NCBI GenBank assembly: GCA_005518205.2
Contig: RFFC02000021.1
Span: forward strand, 1-64,000
Source of the DNA: Hormoscilla sp. GUM202
Lineage (GTDB): Bacteria > Cyanobacteriota > Cyanobacteriia > Cyanobacteriales > Desertifilaceae
Reading direction: 5' to 3'
Length of the DNA: 64,000 nt
Shown: positions 36,468-46,826 of the stretch, in pieces
Position numbering within the stretch: the stretch's first letter is position 1
How the letters are laid out: every line of letters begins with the position of its first letter
Position numbers and translations under genes: made by a program
The notes under the pieces: generated by a model
What the model was told of the DNA's origin: nothing
Database searches by the model: none
What the model saw: the letters and a program-made list of their open reading frames with translations, nothing else

Positions 36468-38303
36468 ATGGGAAATTACAGCAAACAGACCAAAATAGCC
36501 CTCTTGAGTAGCTTGTGTTTCTTGTTTTTAACTCTATGTGTAGCGAGCTTATTTTTGCCTCACAGAGAAACACTAACTTATGATGAGAGATTTTACTATG
36601 AGAGTGGCTTGGCTATTCTCTCAGGTAAACCATCTGAAGTGGGGAAACAAGGAGTTGCCGCTCGTAATATTATGCCTGCTTTAGCTTTAAATGCTTCAGT
36701 TGGCGAAGCTATTCCCGAAAAAATATTGTCAAAATTGGTAGAAGGAGGAGAAAATTCTGAAGATTCCATATTTTCGGAAAATTCCATACTTCACAATAAT
36801 AATCGGGAAGCTCGGATATATGTGGGAAAGTTAGCAACCATTTTTGTATCTTTGATTGCGGCAATTTATGTATTTATATGGTCTCGGGAACTCTATGGCT
36901 TGCACGCGGGTTTTCTCTCCCTAATTTTATACATACTCGACCCTAACATAATTGCTCATTCCCGTTTAGTTCATCAAGACATATTGGGTGCTTGTTCCGT
37001 ATTTGTTGCCACTTACTATTTCTGGAGAGTCTTAAAATATGGGGGGCGCAAAAATACAATCTCGAGCATCATTACTTTTGGAATTGCTCAAATAACACGC
37101 TATACGGCAATCTTTTTGGTGCCCATATATTTACTACTAACTATCGTATTTCATGGTTCAACTATTATCAATCTAATTAGAGGCAGAGACTGGAAAAACA
37201 TTACTACAAAGATTGTCAATTTAGGCAAGTATACTATGGCCTGTTTGCTTGCTACAATTTTGATTATAAATATTGGTCTTTCCTTTGATAAGACTTTTAC
37301 AAAACTAGGGGATTATGATTTTGCCAGTAAAGCTTTTATTTCCCTGCAATCTCAGCCACTATTAAAAGAATTACCCGTACCACTTCCCTATGCTTACCTC
37401 AGTGGTCTAGACTTTGGTAAGTCTAAGCAAGAAACAGGTTTTGGTAGTGGTCCTTCTTATCTTATGGGTAGATTAGGCTTAAAGAATGGTGAAAGAAGTT
37501 CCGATCCATACGATTTTAAGGGGTTTAAGGGGTTTAAGGAATATTACATAATTGCTTTTCTTTACAAAGTCCCAATTGCAACTCAATTACTTATAATACT
37601 AGCCATTTGGGGCTTAATTCGAGATAGAAAAAAAATCAAGTTTTGGCAAAATGAAGCTTTCTTACTATTGCCTTTTTTCTTCTATTTCTGTACTCTCAGT
37701 TTGACAGCTTCTCAGCTAGGTATTCGCTACATTATGATGATTTTTCCTTTTCTCTTTGTTGTAGCTAGTAGAGTCACAGTATTTGGAGAAGAAGCCAAAA
37801 CTAGGACTCGCCTCTTAGTAGTCAGTATGGTTGCTTATTTACTGATTTCTAATTTTTCTTATTTTCCTCACTACGTATCATATTTTAATGAATTTCTATT
37901 AGATAGGAAAATGGGCTATACAATTCTGGCGGATTCAAACTTAGACTGGGGTCAAGATGTAGTTTATGTAGTAAATTATCTTCAAAAGAATCCCGAAATC
38001 AAATATGTAAGAGATTTTCACCCAATGACCAGAAAATTGTTGGAGAATGAAATTCAGACAGATCAAATCTTTAACATTAAGCAACCTCAAGTAGGATTGG
38101 TGACATTGGGAGCAAATATGTTGGTTGGCATAGCAGAAGATCGAAAATTGGCCCAATTTACAAAATTTCTTAGAGACAATCTCAAACCTGTTGGTCGTAT
38201 AGCTTACAGCTACTTTGTGTTCGAGCTTCGGCCTCAAGACTTAGCTAAGTTTGCAGAGAGTAGCACGCAGACTATAAATGTTGAATCTAGCGACAAGACT
38301 TGA
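36468..38303 (+). CDS. Membrane glycosyltransferase, GT39/ArnT-like
   Basis: A 611-residue protein with about ten hydrophobic segments, an acidic first loop (YDERFYYESGLAILSG) of the kind that binds lipid-phosphate sugar in GT39/GT83 enzymes, and ADSNLDWGQDVVYVVNYLQK in the C-terminal region, a segment typical of dolichyl-phosphate-mannose protein mannosyltransferase relatives. It would transfer a sugar from a polyprenyl-phosphate donor on the outer face of the membrane. A TVP38/DedA gene and a polyprenol-phosphate-type GT2 follow, consistent with making and using a lipid-linked sugar. The acceptor is unknown. Confidence 0.82.
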   Translation: MGNYSKQTKIALLSSLCFLFLTLCVASLFLPHRETLTYDERFYYESGLAILSGKPSEVGKQGVAARNIMPALALNASVGEAIPEKILSKLVEGGENSEDSIFSENSILHNNNREARIYVGKLATIFVSLIAAIYVFIWSRELYGLHAGFLSLILYILDPNIIAHSRLVHQDILGACSVFVATYYFWRVLKYGGRKNTISSIITFGIAQITRYTAIFLVPIYLLLTIVFHGSTIINLIRGRDWKNITTKIVNLGKYTMACLLATILIINIGLSFDKTFTKLGDYDFASKAFISLQSQPLLKELPVPLPYAYLSGLDFGKSKQETGFGSGPSYLMGRLGLKNGERSSDPYDFKGFKGFKEYYIIAFLYKVPIATQLLIILAIWGLIRDRKKIKFWQNEAFLLLPFFFYFCTLSLTASQLGIRYIMMIFPFLFVVASRVTVFGEEAKTRTRLLVVSMVAYLLISNFSYFPHYVSYFNEFLLDRKMGYTILADSNLDWGQDVVYVVNYLQKNPEIKYVRDFHPMTRKLLENEIQTDQIFNIKQPQVGLVTLGANMLVGIAEDRKLAQFTKFLRDNLKPVGRIAYSYFVFELRPQDLAKFAESSTQTINVESSDKT

Positions 38304-38374
38304 CGATACTAGGTACATTAAGTCTATGAATGTGCGATCGCTTCAACAGAAAATTTACTAAAGGATAATTATCC

Positions 38375-39052
38375 ATGAACTCTCCAGTCAATTCACAAGC
38401 AAATTCAAAACTTAAAATAACCATTTTGCTAATAATTAGCGTTTCCATTCTTGCTACGACAGTAGGAATTATGCTCTTGGGAGGTATTGACGAAGCTAGG
38501 ATCCAATCTTACATAGAAAAAGCTGGTATTTGGTCGCCAATTATTTATATCGTCCTATACACCATAGCAACCCTATTTGTTTTACCATCCACTCCCCTTA
38601 ACATGAGCGGCGGTGCAATTTTCGGGTTCTGGTTAGGCACACTCTGGACCCTAATTGCAGCAGTTATGGCAGCGGTAATTGCATTTGTTTTTACCCGTAC
38701 CCTAGGACGGCAATTTATTGCCAATAAATTAGCAGGACGTTGGGAGCAAATCGATATAGAAGTAGGTCAAGGTGGTCTCTTCTATATGTTTGCTATCCGA
38801 CTGCAAGCAATCATTCCCTACGCAATAGTTAACTTTGCAGCAGGTTTGACTTCTATTAGTTTTCGGGACTACCTGCTAGGAACTATTCTCGGTACAGTCC
38901 CAGGTATCCTTCCCTTTGTGATGATGGGTTCTGGATTGCAATCTTTGCAAAGTGGAAACATTGTTCCCCTAATTTCTGCTTTGGCCTTGACGGGGATACT
39001 AATTGGCGGTTCTGCTTGGTATCGCCATCGACGACAATCTGTTCAACCGTGA
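38375..39052 (+). CDS. TVP38/TMEM64 (DedA-like) membrane protein
   Basis: A 225-residue integral membrane protein with the SNARE-associated/DedA core: FVLPSTPLNMSGGAIFGFWLGTLWTL, then TRTLGRQFIANKLAG and an amphipathic FAIRLQAIIPYAIVNFAAGLT segment. Members are implicated in lipid scrambling, including recycling of polyprenyl-phosphate carriers. This suits its position between two lipid-linked sugar glycosyltransferase genes, but the link is inference from context. Confidence 0.88.
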   Translation: MNSPVNSQANSKLKITILLIISVSILATTVGIMLLGGIDEARIQSYIEKAGIWSPIIYIVLYTIATLFVLPSTPLNMSGGAIFGFWLGTLWTLIAAVMAAVIAFVFTRTLGRQFIANKLAGRWEQIDIEVGQGGLFYMFAIRLQAIIPYAIVNFAAGLTSISFRDYLLGTILGTVPGILPFVMMGSGLQSLQSGNIVPLISALALTGILIGGSAWYRHRRQSVQP

Positions 39053-39227
39053 GGTTTCTATCAATGTTTGCCAGAATTAGCGACATCTGTAGCGATCTGC
39101 AAAACTGACATATTCCTGGAATTGCTGGAGTATTAGTGCTATATTCATATCCGCTCTCCAAAATATAGCATATTGCTCTAGACTTGAGTATTGTTTGGAT
39201 TTAAAAGCAAAAACGAGAATTGAACCT

Positions 39228-39977
39228 ATGGAGCTATACTCTAGTAAAGTGGAACTGTCTATTGTTATTCCCTTCTATAACGAGGAAGCAAATATTGACT
39301 GTCTATTCGATCGCCTGAGAAAAGTCTTGGACGATTTACAGATGTCCTATGAGATTGTTTGCATTAATGACGGTAGTCAGGATCGCACCCTGGAAAAATT
39401 ATTAGAGTGTCATCAAGTAAACTCTAATATTAAAATAGTGAACCTCTCTCGTAACTTTGGCAAAGAAATTGCTTTAACCGCAGGCATAAATTATACTAAG
39501 GGGGCAGCTGTTGTGCCGATGGATGCTGACTTACAAGATCCTCCAGAGTTAATAAAGCAGCTAGTCGCCAAGTGGCGCGAAGGATATGATGTGGTGTACG
39601 CAACCAGGCGATCGCGCCAAGGGGAAAGTTGGCTGAAGCGGCTGACAGCAGGAAGTTTCTATAAAGTTATCGGACTTATGAGTCAAGTCTCTATTCCTGC
39701 CAACACGGGAGACTTCCGTTTGCTCGATCGCCGAGTGGTTGATGCTCTCAAACAGTTACCAGAACGCACGCGCTTTATGAAGGGGTTATTTGCCTGGGTT
39801 GGCTTCAAGCAAACCTCTGTATTGTTCGATCGCGCTCCACGCCACGAAGGGAAAACGACTTGGAACTACCGGGAGAACAACTGTTTGAAAGTCTGGTCGT
39901 GTTTGAAAACTATCCCACAACCGCGCGAGAACTTCCCGATAACTTGCATATCAGCGATCTGCAAGATATCGGAATGA
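39228..39977 (+). pseudogene. GT2 glycosyltransferase (DPM/GtrB type), 3' end lost
   Basis: The ATG at 39228 starts MELYSSKVELSIVIPFYNEEAN, and the protein has DGSQDRT, PMDADLQDPPEL, GDFRLLDRRV and FDRAPRHEGKTTWNY, all expected of polyprenyl-phosphate glycosyltransferases. After TWNY (about 39872) the family sequence stops. The remaining 34 codons to 39977 are an out-of-frame reading of a non-ribosomal peptide synthetase gene. The two C-terminal membrane segments normal for this group are missing. The enzyme may keep its catalytic domain but is probably not membrane-anchored. Confidence 0.85.
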
Positions 39978-42900
39978 CAAACTATCCCCTGACAGTCCTA
40001 GCCATTCCAGGGGAACAACTGAGTTTGAGAATTAAATACAAGGGCGATCGCTTCGATGCAGACAGCATCGACCGCATGTTGGGACATTTGGAAACTTTGC
40101 TAGCAGGAATTGCCGCTCATCCAGAGGCCAACCCAGCAGAATTACCTATACTGACCGAATCGGAGCGAGAATTACTTTTAGTAAAGTGGAATCAGACAGA
40201 GAGCAAACAGCCGATAGGGCAATGCATACATCAGATCTTAGAACAGCAGGCAGCAAAAAATCCCCAAGCAACTGCGGTAGTTTATGCAGATCGACAGTTA
40301 ACTTATCAACAGTTAAACCAGAAAGCCAATCAGTTAGCACATTACCTGCAAAGTTTAGGAGTAGGGAGTAATGTACCTGTAGGGATATGCTACAAACGCT
40401 CTCTGGAAATGGCCATTGCCATCCTGGGCGTGTTAAAAGCAGGAGGGACATGCGTACCCTTAGATCCCAGCTATCCCCCAGAACGTTTAACCTTGATGCT
40501 AGCAGATAGTCAACCGCCTGTAGTATTAACCCAGGAGGATGTCAATCTCCAGATCGATCGTCAATGTCATCGGATCCTGCAGTGGGAGGAAATTGAAGAC
40601 TTTACAGACATCAATCCCGACCGGGAAGTCAAACCAGAAGATTTAGCCTATATCATCTATACTTCCGGATCGACGGGAACTCCGAAAGGCGTTGCCGTGC
40701 CCCATCGCTCTCTAATTAACTTAATCGAACACCATCAAGCCGAGATGGCAACAGGCGTCGGAGTTTTGCAATTTGCATCCTTCAGCTTTGACGTCAGTTA
40801 TCATGAAATAGTAGCAGCATGGGCTTTTGGCGGTTCCCTATATATTATATCTGAAGACGATCGCAAAGACATCGATAAATTAATCCAGATTTTAGCCAAT
40901 AACCCCATTGCCAAAGTAATACTGCCTGTAGTATTGTGGCAGCAAATAGCCGAAATATACGGCACGCAAGCGCATCTGTTTGCAAATCTGCGGGAGGCGA
41001 TCGCCTGCGGGGAGCAGTTGCAAATCACCCAGCCCACGATCGAAATGTTCGAGAGGCTACCTCATTGTAGATTATACAATTTTTACGGACCTTCCGAAGC
41101 CGATTTAGTGACCGCCTATCGTTTCGGCGATCGCGTTGACAGTTGGCCAGTCTATCCCCCCATCGGCAAACCAGCCGCGAACGTCAAAGTCTATATATTA
41201 GATAGCAACCTGCAACCAGTACCCATAGGCATTCCGGGGGAACTATACGTCAGTGGCGGCGGTTTAGCAAGAGGCTATTACAACCGTCCCGAAATCACTC
41301 GGAGTAAGTTCATTCCTAACCCCTTCAGTGAGGATCCAGAAAACAATAGGCTTTACAAAACGGGCGATTTAGCTTGCTACTTACCCGATGGCAACATTGA
41401 GTATAAGGGACGGAGCGACGATCTAGTCAAGGTGAGAGGATTTCGGGTTGAACTCGCAGAAGTAGAAGCAGTTTTGAGCAAGCATCCCCAAGTAAGTCAA
41501 GCAGTAGCAAAAGTCTTTGGAGAAAGTGCGAGAGAAAAATATTTAGTAGTTTACTTCATCCCCCAGCAAGGACGGAAACTGCTAGTTGAAGAACTGCGGC
41601 AATTTATGCAAGCAAAGTTGCCAGACTATACGATACCGTCAGCATTTGTAGAGATTGAGTCCTTTCCCCTGACGCCCAATGGGAAAGTTAACCGTAGAGT
41701 CCTGCAAGAACCGACTGCCTTGCGACCGTCACTGGAGCAAACATTTGTGGCTCCGCGCACGCCAACAGAAGAAATATTGGCGGGGATATGGCAGGACGTG
41801 TTAGGTAAGGAACGAGTTGGCATCCACGACAATTTCTTTGACTTGGGAGGACATTCCTTGCGGGCAATGGAGGCGATCGCCCTCAGTCGCAAAGCATTCC
41901 AAGCAGAATTACCCCTAAAGGAGTTTTTTGCCGCACCCACGATCGCGGAAGTAGCCCAATACATGGAAACGGCGAGTTACGGCACGCAAGATGAGCATAA
42001 ACCCGTGCTGCAACCGCGTTCCCAGGCGGAAGTAAGGGAAAGAGGGCGATCGGGGTACAGTCCCATTTCTCATACACAACAGGAGTTTTGGTTTTTCGAG
42101 CAGCTATATCCGGGGAACCAACTGTACCACCTACACCTAGTCTATCGTCTGACTGGCAAACTCAATCTCAAAGCCTTAGAGGAGAGTCTAAGAGAAATCG
42201 TCCGGCGACATGAAACCTTGCGGAGTACATTTTCATGCGTGAATGGGGAAATTATCTGTTGCGTAGTACCAGAACCTGTATTAGATTTCTCAATCGTAAA
42301 TTTGCGAGAACTACCGCCAGGGGAACGAGAAGCCGAGGCCCAGCAACAGGCCCATGCTGCCATACAACAACCCTTTGACTTTACCCGAGGACCGTTCCTG
42401 CGCAGTCAACTCTGGCAATTGGATGAAACAGAGTATTTATTTTTGATAGCCACCCATCATATCGTGGCTGATGGCTGGTCATTTGGGGTTTTGCTGCAAG
42501 AGTTGTCTGCTCTGTACGCCACCTTCTGTGAAAGCCTACCTTCTCCGTTACCAGAGTTACCATTGCAGTATGCCAATTTTGCAGCTTGGCAGCGGGAATG
42601 GCTACAGGGAAAAGGATTGGAAGAGCAGCTGACATTTTGGAAACAGCATCTCGGCGTAACACCGCCAGTAATGGAACTCCCCACGGACTATCCGCGTCCG
42701 CCTCGGCGCACTTTTGCAGGGGCTGGAGAACCGGTACAGTTTTCATCTTCCCTAGTGAGTAAGCTGAAGAAACTCTGTCAACAGGAAGGCGTTACTTCCT
42801 ACATGACTGTATTGGCAGCTTTCAAAATCCTACTATTTTTCTATACTGGTCAGGAAGATATTATAGTCAGCAGTCCCATTGCCAATCGGCTGCAAGCAGA

Positions 42901-43720
42901 AATCAGAGACTCGATAGGATTTTTCGTTCACTTATTACCCTTGCGAACCAATTTAGGAGAGAACCCCAGTTTTAGAACCCTACTCCGGCGGGTGCGATCG
43001 GGAGTTTTGGACGTATACGCGCATCAGGAAATGCCGTTTATCAAGCTAGTAGAGGGACTGCAACCAAGGCGCGATCGGCACTATACCCTACTGACGCAAG
43101 TGATGTTTGTCTTGTTAAATTTGCCAGAGCAAGATTTAAGTTTGGCGAATATGACAGTTCAGCCCTTAAACCTGGAAAAAAGTGATGGACGAGACATAGC
43201 AGAATTTGATTTGAATCTCTACCTGGCAGAAACAGAGTCAGGCATTGCTGGCAATCTGTTCTATAGAACTAATTTGTTTGCAGCAAAGACGATCGCGCTT
43301 ATGGTCAGGCAATTCGAGGTATTGTTAGAATCAGTAGTTACAGACCCCGATCGGACTTTGACACAACTGCGATCGAGCTTAGAACGAGCGACAGAACCGA
43401 TACTACAGTCTCGTCAGACGGCGCGAGGGCGGGATCGCGCGATCGGCGATTTTCTCCTTAGGTCGGAATTGCACGGAACCAAGACCTGGGGAGAACCAGC
43501 AAATCCCACAGAAATTACATTGCTAAGGATATGGCAAGAGGTGTTAGAAATCGAGAGAATCAGTACGCACGACAACTTTTTTGCTCTGGGAGGATGTTCT
43601 ATGCAACTATTGCAAGTGCTGGCAAAAATCCAAGAAGCTTACTCAGTCGATCTTTCAGTAGATAGACTGTTCGAGCAGCCTACGATCGCTGAAATAGCAG
43701 GTGCGATCTGTAATCAGTAG
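39860..43720 (+). CDS. Non-ribosomal peptide synthetase, 5'-truncated (C'-A-T-C-T)
   Basis: A 1286-residue remnant of an NRPS. It begins inside a condensation domain C-terminus (ELPGEQLFESLVVFENYP). It continues with an adenylation domain (about 105-600; YTSGSTGTPKG near 267), a carrier domain (DNFFDLGGHSL, Ser near 665), a condensation domain (HHIVADGW near 867) and a last carrier domain (FFALGGCSM, Ser near 1246). No thioesterase follows. By alignment to GrsA I read specificity positions of about D-V-H-I-I-C-F-L-V, which I cannot assign to an amino acid. The frame opens at a TTG without a ribosome site, so expression as it stands is doubtful. Confidence 0.88.
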   Translation: MELPGEQLFESLVVFENYPTTARELPDNLHISDLQDIGMTNYPLTVLAIPGEQLSLRIKYKGDRFDADSIDRMLGHLETLLAGIAAHPEANPAELPILTESERELLLVKWNQTESKQPIGQCIHQILEQQAAKNPQATAVVYADRQLTYQQLNQKANQLAHYLQSLGVGSNVPVGICYKRSLEMAIAILGVLKAGGTCVPLDPSYPPERLTLMLADSQPPVVLTQEDVNLQIDRQCHRILQWEEIEDFTDINPDREVKPEDLAYIIYTSGSTGTPKGVAVPHRSLINLIEHHQAEMATGVGVLQFASFSFDVSYHEIVAAWAFGGSLYIISEDDRKDIDKLIQILANNPIAKVILPVVLWQQIAEIYGTQAHLFANLREAIACGEQLQITQPTIEMFERLPHCRLYNFYGPSEADLVTAYRFGDRVDSWPVYPPIGKPAANVKVYILDSNLQPVPIGIPGELYVSGGGLARGYYNRPEITRSKFIPNPFSEDPENNRLYKTGDLACYLPDGNIEYKGRSDDLVKVRGFRVELAEVEAVLSKHPQVSQAVAKVFGESAREKYLVVYFIPQQGRKLLVEELRQFMQAKLPDYTIPSAFVEIESFPLTPNGKVNRRVLQEPTALRPSLEQTFVAPRTPTEEILAGIWQDVLGKERVGIHDNFFDLGGHSLRAMEAIALSRKAFQAELPLKEFFAAPTIAEVAQYMETASYGTQDEHKPVLQPRSQAEVRERGRSGYSPISHTQQEFWFFEQLYPGNQLYHLHLVYRLTGKLNLKALEESLREIVRRHETLRSTFSCVNGEIICCVVPEPVLDFSIVNLRELPPGEREAEAQQQAHAAIQQPFDFTRGPFLRSQLWQLDETEYLFLIATHHIVADGWSFGVLLQELSALYATFCESLPSPLPELPLQYANFAAWQREWLQGKGLEEQLTFWKQHLGVTPPVMELPTDYPRPPRRTFAGAGEPVQFSSSLVSKLKKLCQQEGVTSYMTVLAAFKILLFFYTGQEDIIVSSPIANRLQAEIRDSIGFFVHLLPLRTNLGENPSFRTLLRRVRSGVLDVYAHQEMPFIKLVEGLQPRRDRHYTLLTQVMFVLLNLPEQDLSLANMTVQPLNLEKSDGRDIAEFDLNLYLAETESGIAGNLFYRTNLFAAKTIALMVRQFEVLLESVVTDPDRTLTQLRSSLERATEPILQSRQTARGRDRAIGDFLLRSELHGTKTWGEPANPTEITLLRIWQEVLEIERISTHDNFFALGGCSMQLLQVLAKIQEAYSVDLSVDRLFEQPTIAEIAGAICNQ

Positions 43721-43761
43721 TTAGCGATATATTGACAACTAACAACAAACAATAAATAATT

Positions 43762-44538
43762 GTGAACAGATATCTTTTTGACTTAACGGGTAAGGTAGCT
43801 ATTGTTACGGGAGCCGCACGCGGTATTGGTAAAGTATTGGCGCGAGAATTAGCAGCGGTAGGAACAAAAGTTGTTGTCGCTGATATTAACGTAGAAGGAT
43901 CCGAAAACACCGTACAAATGATTCGAGATGCGGGTGGACAGGCGATCGCCATTCCCACTGATGTCAGGGACCGTCAAGAATGCGATCGCCTGATCGAGCA
44001 AACGGTAGCAGAATATCATCAGTTAGACATAATGCTTTGCAATGCAGGCATTGACATACTTAAACCGGCGATCGCTTTAGAAGAGTTTGAGTGGGATAAT
44101 ATTATCAACACCAATCTCAAAGGCTATTTTCAATGCGCCCAACTAGCGGCTCGACAAATGATACAACAAGGAACTGGAGGTTCAATTATTATGAACTCTT
44201 CCATCGGAGGAGTGGTAGGAATTGCGGAATCTGCTGCATATACAGCATCCAAAGGTGGGGTGAATTTGCTCGTGCAATCTCTAGCATTAGAATGGGCCGA
44301 TCGCAATATCCGAGTCAATGCTTTTAGTCCCGGCTATATAGATAATATTATGGAGGGTACAGAAAACTTTCGCCGCCCGCCAAAAGAGGACCAGGAGCAC
44401 TTAAACGCTGTAATTCCCATGAAACGACGCGGGAAACCAGAGGAACTGGTAGGACCGGCGATCTTCCTGGCTTCTGAGGCAGCTTCCTACGTAACAGGAG
44501 CAATTTTGATGGTAGATGGTGGCTACAGTGCCATGTAA
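43762..44538 (+). CDS. Short-chain dehydrogenase/reductase (SDR)
   Basis: A 258-residue NAD(P)-dependent oxidoreductase starting at GTG. It has the cofactor motif TGAARGIG near residues 14-21, NAG near 92-94, a serine in NSSIGG near 143, and the catalytic YTASKGG (Tyr-x3-Lys) near 155-160, ending in the common VTGAILMVDGGYSAM. The set is complete for a classical SDR of the FabG type. It lies 41 bp after the NRPS remnant, so it may have tailored or released the peptide product. Confidence 0.92.
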   Translation: MNRYLFDLTGKVAIVTGAARGIGKVLARELAAVGTKVVVADINVEGSENTVQMIRDAGGQAIAIPTDVRDRQECDRLIEQTVAEYHQLDIMLCNAGIDILKPAIALEEFEWDNIINTNLKGYFQCAQLAARQMIQQGTGGSIIMNSSIGGVVGIAESAAYTASKGGVNLLVQSLALEWADRNIRVNAFSPGYIDNIMEGTENFRRPPKEDQEHLNAVIPMKRRGKPEELVGPAIFLASEAASYVTGAILMVDGGYSAM

Positions 44539-44639
44539 CTCATATCTTGCACCATTCTAGATTAATCTCATAGCCCGCCCAGGGTTCAAAGATACTGTGG
44601 GCGAATTAATGGGGGTTTCACCCCCAATTGCCTGATGTT

Positions 44640-44880
44640 AAGCCAACGTGAGTTCGACGAAACTAGAAAATAGCAGGAGGTAGTGCTGGTAAGCCAAAGA
44701 AGCTCCAAACCGAGCGAGGCTCACTTTTTTATCTGCCTAGCTGTAGGCCACCAAGCCAGCAGGTTGACCAAGAAGTTGAAGACACTCCGGTGGTGAGAAT
44801 GCTCGATTTGACAGATGTTCTTGACTTGGTCCTTAACCGCTTCAATACTCCCTTAAGACCAGTTGCAACTCGTCAAAAGT
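44640..44880 (-). pseudogene. Transposase C-terminal remnant
   Basis: On the minus strand the reading [20 protein letters not shown] continues [13 protein letters not shown], the style of a cyanobacterial transposase C-terminus (IEHSRHRS..NFLVNL). It then continues in another frame to a stop near 44640. There is no start, no catalytic core and a frameshift, so this is a fossil. I am unsure of the IS family. Confidence 0.5.
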
Positions 44881-45304
44881 TTCCTCCCCTTTCGAGGTCA
44901 AGATGACGAGCTGTGCCAGTTGTCTGGGGTGCCGATCGCGTCCTCCGTTAGCGCAGCGGCTGCGCAGCAGCTAGCATTTTGCCAATCATGTCATAGATAG
45001 ACAAATTTTTCTCAAAATGGTGGCTGCGGCTGCTTAGCAGCGTTTTTACGTATACTTATACGAAGTGCGCGTAGTGCTAGTGCTGCGCAGCAGCTAGTGC
45101 CCGTAGCGCTGCCGCAAAAGAGATATGCACCCTGTTCGTAATTCGGAAGTTAGAGACATCCAAACCTATAGGCAGTGAGCGACGTAGGATCGCCTTAGGG
45201 TTGCCAGGCCGGAGTGTCGGGTAAAATTGGCAAGAATGGTTTGGGTAACTGTAGAACTCACGTTAAGCAATACGATCGGCAATCCGATCGAGAGAGTAAA
45301 AAAT
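44881..45304. other. Gene-free region with GCTGCGCAGCAGCTAG repeats
   Basis: It contains two copies of the palindromic GCTGCGCAGCAGCTAG (near 44961 and 45086) and related CTGCGC/GCAGCG blocks. No gene is visible before the response-regulator gene. Confidence 0.4.
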
Positions 45305-46501
45305 ATGGAAAAGGCTCAAAAAAGCTCTATTTTAATTGTGGATGATAACCCAATGAATCTCAAGGTGCTGTTTGAGGTGTTGGATCGTGCCGGGTTCAAA
45401 GTCTCAGTAGCTAAGAGTGGTGAAAGTGCAATCAGAAGGCTGGAAAATACATTACCAGACGTGATTTTGCTAGATGTAATGATGCCGCCAGGAATAGATG
45501 AGTTTGAAACCTGCCGCCGGATGAAAGAGGACGTTAAAACAAAAGAAATACCAGTCATTTTCATGACAGCGCTTGCGGATGTAAAGAATAAAGTTAAAGG
45601 GTTGGAAATAGGGGCAGTAGATTACATCACCAAGCCCTTTCAAAACGAAGAGGTTTTAGCCAGGATAAGTACCCACCTCCAACTGCGAAAAGCTCAAGTT
45701 CAGTTAGTCCATAGTGAAAAAATGTCCTCCTTGGGGCAATTGGTGGCAGGGGTGGCCCACGAAATCAATAATCCAGTAAATTTTATTCACGGCAACCTTT
45801 TCCACGCCAGGCAATACACTCAACAATTGCTAGACCTATTAGAATTATTATATGCAAATCAATCCAATTACATGGCTCCAGAAATTCAAGATATGATAGA
45901 AGAAATAGACATAAATTTTATAATAAAAGACCTACAAAAGCTATTTAATTCGATGCAAATAGGCACTAAACGCATTCGGGAGATTGTTCAGTCCCTGCGG
46001 AAATTTTCCCGGTTGGATGAAGCGGAACTTAAAGCAGTAGATCTACAGGAGGGACTTGATAGTACCTTAATGCTCCTAGAAAGCCGTCTGCAAGTTATGC
46101 CCGATCGGGCAGCCATTCAGGTGGTCAAGGAATACGGCAAGTTACCTCTAGTGGAGTGCTACGCCGGAGAACTGAATCAGGTGTTTATGAATTTGCTCGC
46201 CAATGCGATCGACGCTCTGGCGAACATCCCCTCTCCGCAAATTATCATTCGCACCTTGTTAATTAAAGATGAGCGAGTGCAAATCTCAATAGCCGATAAT
46301 GGTCCTGGCATTAGCGAGTCGGTGCAAAAACAAATATTCGATCCCTTCTTTACCACTAAACCCGTGGGGTCGGGGACAGGGTTGGGGTTATCTACTAGCT
46401 ACCAGATCGTGGTCGGGCGTCATGGTGGTAAGTTATCCTGCATTTCCGCACCTGGTAAAGGAGCGGAATTTTTCATTGAGATCCCGGTGCGCCTTTGGTA
46501 A
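45305..46501 (+). CDS. Response regulator-histidine kinase hybrid
   Basis: A 398-residue cytoplasmic signalling protein. I chose the ATG at 45305 because the receiver domain starts at once (SSILIVDDNPMN). The receiver domain covers residues 8-125, with phospho-acceptor DVMMP (Asp near 56) and the conserved Lys in YITKPF near 113. A short linker leads to a HisKA region with the H-box GVAHEINNP (His near 151), then an HATPase domain with NLLANAID, DNGPGIS and GTGLGLSTSYQIV. No sensor or membrane segment is present, so it probably relays a signal from another kinase. The target is unknown. Confidence 0.92.
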   Translation: MEKAQKSSILIVDDNPMNLKVLFEVLDRAGFKVSVAKSGESAIRRLENTLPDVILLDVMMPPGIDEFETCRRMKEDVKTKEIPVIFMTALADVKNKVKGLEIGAVDYITKPFQNEEVLARISTHLQLRKAQVQLVHSEKMSSLGQLVAGVAHEINNPVNFIHGNLFHARQYTQQLLDLLELLYANQSNYMAPEIQDMIEEIDINFIIKDLQKLFNSMQIGTKRIREIVQSLRKFSRLDEAELKAVDLQEGLDSTLMLLESRLQVMPDRAAIQVVKEYGKLPLVECYAGELNQVFMNLLANAIDALANIPSPQIIIRTLLIKDERVQISIADNGPGISESVQKQIFDPFFTTKPVGSGTGLGLSTSYQIVVGRHGGKLSCISAPGKGAEFFIEIPVRLW

Positions 46502-46826
46502 TTTTATGGGCACCGTAGGACCGATCGCTTGCCTAATGGTGGGCAATTACTACCAATAGGGTGGAGATCCATACTTGATGTTAGGAAAATTAAATGTTAG
46601 TAGTACAAATGATAATTGAATCTCAACACAAGGAGAGAGATTGAGAGCTGCGATCGGGCAGAGTTGATTGAGTGAGAGAAAAATACTATAATCAAGGGAG
46701 CCGCTCCCCAAGAGGTGACAAGGAGTCATGACCCGATCGTGCCGCAGCTCAAATCTTGGAGATCTGTGTTATCATAAAAGTCACGTAGTAAAGTGGTTTG
46801 TCAAAAAGAGGAAAAGAGGAAGTATC
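46502..46826. other. Intergenic region
   Basis: No gene or strong structure is seen. It should hold the promoter for the Bax-inhibitor-1 gene; AAGAGGAAG lies just before that gene's ATG. Confidence 0.4.
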
